Shown: piece after piece, positions 7,079-9,156 of the stretch
How positions within the stretch are numbered: the first letter of the stretch is position 1
Layout of the letters: every line of letters begins with the position of its first letter
Assembly: GCA_946479055.1 (NCBI GenBank)
Contig: CAMLEX010000154.1
Span: 1-9,156 of the forward strand
Direction of reading: 5' to 3'
Length of the DNA stretch: 9,156 nucleotides
From: an uncultured Bacteroidota bacterium
Lineage (GTDB): Bacteria; Bacteroidota; Bacteroidia; Chitinophagales; Chitinophagaceae
Made by a program: the position numbers and the translations under genes
The notes under the pieces: model-generated
Database searches by the model: none
What the model was told of the DNA's origin: nothing
The model's input: the letters and a program-made list of their open reading frames with translations, nothing else

Positions 7079-8380
7079 ATGGCAGATATTTTTGAGCGTT
7101 TACTTCAAAATTATGGCCCTCTTGGCCAGCATCGGGAAAGAGCACATGGTTATTTTGCCTTTCCCAAATTGGAAGGGGAGATCAGCAATCGTATGAAATT
7201 CAGAGGCCAGGAAATGATCGTCTGGAGTTTGAATAATTATCTCGGTCTTGCTAACCACCCCGAGGTAAGGAAAGCTGATGCTGACGGTGCTGCTCAATAT
7301 GGTCTTGCGCTGCCTATGGGTGCAAGGATGATGAGTGGTAACAGCAACTTTCACGAACAGTTAGAAGCGGAGCTGGCTGCTTTTGAGGCAAAAGAAGATG
7401 CAGCTTTACTCAATTTTGGTTACCAGGGAATGGTTAGTATTATTGATACGCTTTGTGGCCGCCACGATGTTATAGTTTATGATGCGGAAAGTCATGCTTG
7501 TATTATTGACGGCTTACGTTTACATCCCGGCCATCGCTATGTTTTTAAACATAATGATGTAGAAGACCTCGAAAAACAATTGCAACGCTCAACTGCATTA
7601 ATCGAAAAACAAAAAGCCGGAGGTATTCTTGTAATAACAGAAGGTGTATTTGGAATGGCTGGTGACCAGGGCAGACTTAAAGAAATAGCTGACTTAAAAG
7701 ACAAATATGAATTTCGCCTGCTGGTTGACGATGCACATGGTTTCGGTACATTGGGTAAAACAGGTGCCGGTGCAGGCGAGGAACAAGGTATCCAGGATAA
7801 GATCGATCTTTATTTTTCCACTTTTGCCAAATCAATGGCGTCTATTGGTGCATTCGTTGCCGGTGATAAAAACATAATTGATTATATCCGTTACAATATC
7901 CGTTCACAAATTTTTGCCAAGAGTTTGCCTATGCCATTAGTAATCGGCAACTTGAAAAGATTGGATCTGCTTCGGACGCAGCCTCAGTTGAAAGATAAAC
8001 TTTGGGAGAATGCACTTAAGTTACAAAACGGTTTGAAAGAAAGAGGATTTGATATTGGTAAGACTGATTCTGTAGTAACACCGGTATATATGACAGGAGG
8101 TGTGGAAGAGGCAACAGCGATGGTAATGGATTTGCGTGAAAATTACAAGATATTCTGTTCTATCGTTGTTTACCCTGTGATCCCGAAAGGACATATTATT
8201 TATCGCCTTATTCCAACTGCAGTACATACCGATGCTGACATTAAAGAAACACTTGAAGCTTTTTCTGCAACAAAGAAAAAACTGGATGCAGGTGAATATA
8301 AAGTAGAAGCCATTCCTGATATGGCAGAAGTAACAGGTAAACGCTTTGATTACATGACTGAAAGACCAAAGAATAAATAA
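7079..8380 (+). CDS. PLP-dependent alpha-oxoamine synthase (serine palmitoyltransferase / KBL / BioF family)
   Basis: Fold-type I PLP enzyme that decarboxylatively condenses an amino acid with an acyl-CoA or acyl-ACP. Visible hallmarks: VWSLNNYLGLANHP (48-61), GARMMSGN (81-88), the ring-stacking His in ESHACIIDG (His139), VDDAHG (Asp217 and His220 for PLP) and the Schiff-base Lys251 in STFAKS. It has 433 residues against about 400 for KBL or BioF, the excess being a charged C-terminal tail after about residue 395. The substrate is not decided by sequence alone. In Bacteroidota the likely options are serine plus palmitoyl-CoA (sphingolipid base), cysteate plus acyl donor (capnine/sulfonolipid), or glycine plus acetyl-CoA. 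The GARMMSG version differs from the GxxGSR form I recall for the well-known Bacteroides/Porphyromonas-type SPT, so this may be a separate clade. It is monocistronic, with its own promoter and terminator. Confidence 0.9.
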   Translation: MADIFERLLQNYGPLGQHRERAHGYFAFPKLEGEISNRMKFRGQEMIVWSLNNYLGLANHPEVRKADADGAAQYGLALPMGARMMSGNSNFHEQLEAELAAFEAKEDAALLNFGYQGMVSIIDTLCGRHDVIVYDAESHACIIDGLRLHPGHRYVFKHNDVEDLEKQLQRSTALIEKQKAGGILVITEGVFGMAGDQGRLKEIADLKDKYEFRLLVDDAHGFGTLGKTGAGAGEEQGIQDKIDLYFSTFAKSMASIGAFVAGDKNIIDYIRYNIRSQIFAKSLPMPLVIGNLKRLDLLRTQPQLKDKLWENALKLQNGLKERGFDIGKTDSVVTPVYMTGGVEEATAMVMDLRENYKIFCSIVVYPVIPKGHIIYRLIPTAVHTDADIKETLEAFSATKKKLDAGEYKVEAIPDMAEVTGKRFDYMTERPKNK

Positions 8381-8412
8381 AAGCATGAACTGCTAAACAC
8401 ATATAGTTAATG

Positions 8413-8452
8413 AGCCCTGCTCCCACTGAAACGGACCAGGGCTTTTTCTTTT
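8413..8452 (+). terminator. Intrinsic terminator of the oxoamine synthase gene
   Basis: AGCCCTG (8413-8419) pairs with CAGGGCT (8437-8443) and is followed by TTTTTCTTTT. The 17-nt loop can be shortened by an inner TCC/GGA pairing. It lies 32 bp after the stop codon. Confidence 0.75.
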
Positions 8453-8479
8453 ATACATCGCTCTTTAATTACAATCCGG

Positions 8480-8487
8480 TACATTTA
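8480..8487 (+). promoter_or_regulatory. Weak -7-like box before the DPP IV gene (TACATTTA)
   Basis: TACATTTA matches TAnnTTTG except for the last base and lies 23 bp before the ATG. No TTG is found at the ideal -33 distance (TCG at 8458-8460). It is the best candidate in the short gap after the preceding terminator. Confidence 0.3.
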
Positions 8488-8510
8488 TCTCTTCAAAAAA
8501 TTCATACTTA

Positions 8511-9156
8511 ATGCGTATTTTTTTTTTACTCCTGGTTTTATTGCCGCTGTTATCTGTATCTCAAAAAAAGCAGATTACTTTAGAAGACATTTATAAAAAA
8601 GGAACTTTTCGTGGCGAATATGTAGCAGCCAATTTTGACAAACCCTCAACCGATCCGCAGATAACTGAAGATTTGAAAGATGAAACCGGCAAACTCATCG
8701 GCAAACCGGAAGATATTATTTACAGTTCATCACATCCACGCATTGTATTGCTCAGAACAAATGTGGAACAGATTTACCGCCATTCCTCCAAAGCCAATGT
8801 ATATGTATTTGATTCGCTTACAAAAAAAATAACCACACTGGATGAAGGAAAAATATTGCATCCTACCCTTTCACCCGATGGCAGCAAAGTGGCGTACGTA
8901 AAAGAAAATAATCTTTATATAAAGGACCTTGCAAGCAATTCTATAAAAGCGGTTACGACAGATGGTAAATGGAATTATATCATCAATGGTAATTGCGATT
9001 GGGTGTATGAAGAAGAGTTTGAGTTCACCCGTGCATTTGAATGGAGCCCCAAAGGAAATTATATCGCTTATTACCGATTTGATGAAACTGATGTAAAGGA
9101 ATATAATATGACGATCTATGATACTGCTTATAATAAGGATTATCGTTACAAATATC
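8511..9156 (+). CDS. Dipeptidyl peptidase IV, S9B family (3' partial)
   Basis: Serine exopeptidase that removes X-Pro (or X-Ala) dipeptides from the N-termini of peptides, in the periplasm or at the surface. The first 215 residues are present and the frame is open to the window edge. Residues 1-17 (MRIFFLLLVLLPLLSVS) form a signal peptide cut before Gln18, with no lipobox Cys. Next come ITLEDIYKKGTFRGE (22-36), typical of Bacteroidota members, and the start of the beta-propeller, including LSPDGSKVAYV (120-130). DWVYEEEF (163-170) matches the human DPP4 segment containing Glu205/Glu206, the pair that binds the substrate amino terminus, so the propeller half looks functional. The alpha/beta-hydrolase domain with the Ser-Asp-His triad lies beyond the window. 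The ATG at 8511 is chosen because the signal peptide starts there. A run of ten T and one of seven A lie in the signal-peptide codons. Confidence 0.93.
   Translation, partial: MRIFFLLLVLLPLLSVSQKKQITLEDIYKKGTFRGEYVAANFDKPSTDPQITEDLKDETGKLIGKPEDIIYSSSHPRIVLLRTNVEQIYRHSSKANVYVFDSLTKKITTLDEGKILHPTLSPDGSKVAYVKENNLYIKDLASNSIKAVTTDGKWNYIINGNCDWVYEEEFEFTRAFEWSPKGNYIAYYRFDETDVKEYNMTIYDTAYNKDYRYKY

Noticed and set aside
8021..8386. Minus-strand open frame of 121 codons over the 3' end of the oxoamine synthase
   Set aside because: Its Cys/Phe/His-rich composition is typical of a reverse-strand shadow, and the sense gene explains the DNA.
1..9156. A defence island, prophage or insertion sequence in the window
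   Set aside because: There is no transposase, integrase, nuclease or phage gene, and no terminal inverted repeats or CRISPR-type spaced repeats.

Overview
The window looks like a piece of a Bacteroidota chromosome, most likely from the Chitinophagaceae or a close relative. The DNA is A+T-rich, start codons lack Shine-Dalgarno sequences, and promoter-like sites follow the Bacteroidota pattern (TTG, about 19 bp, TAnnTTTG). The gene products (double-ATPase peptide ABC protein, QueA, a 433-residue alpha-oxoamine synthase, S9B dipeptidyl peptidase) read like members from that phylum. The placement rests on recognition, not on a database search.

Layout. Positions 1-1538 (+) hold the 3' part of a fused two-ATPase peptide/nickel-type ABC transporter gene. 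Its two halves are joined by a linker encoded by simple-sequence repeats. Positions 1535-5374 (-) hold a very large exported TraB/GumN-family protein, convergent with the ABC gene; the two stop codons share the palindrome TTAA. A 404-bp gap (5375-5778) follows. Its right half contains a promoter-like -7 box, a perfect palindrome and a G+C-rich, strongly self-complementary stretch that looks like a structured RNA or leader. Positions 5779-6828 (+) encode QueA (queuosine synthesis), followed by a GATTT-periodic repeat and a good intrinsic terminator. Positions 7079-8380 (+) encode a PLP-dependent alpha-oxoamine synthase (serine palmitoyltransferase/KBL type) behind the best promoter in the window and followed by a terminator. 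Positions 8511-9156 (+) are the start of a secreted dipeptidyl peptidase IV that runs off the window.

The genes do not form one operon: queA, the oxoamine synthase and the DPP IV gene are separated by terminators and each has some promoter signal. Functionally this is mostly housekeeping and envelope biology: peptide import, periplasmic peptidase, sphingoid or sulfonolipid base synthesis, and tRNA modification. The two items that stand out are the 1279-residue TraB-type protein with three tandem repeat modules and a helical C-terminal half, and the putative structured RNA in front of queA. I see no mobile element, CRISPR array, tRNA or rRNA.
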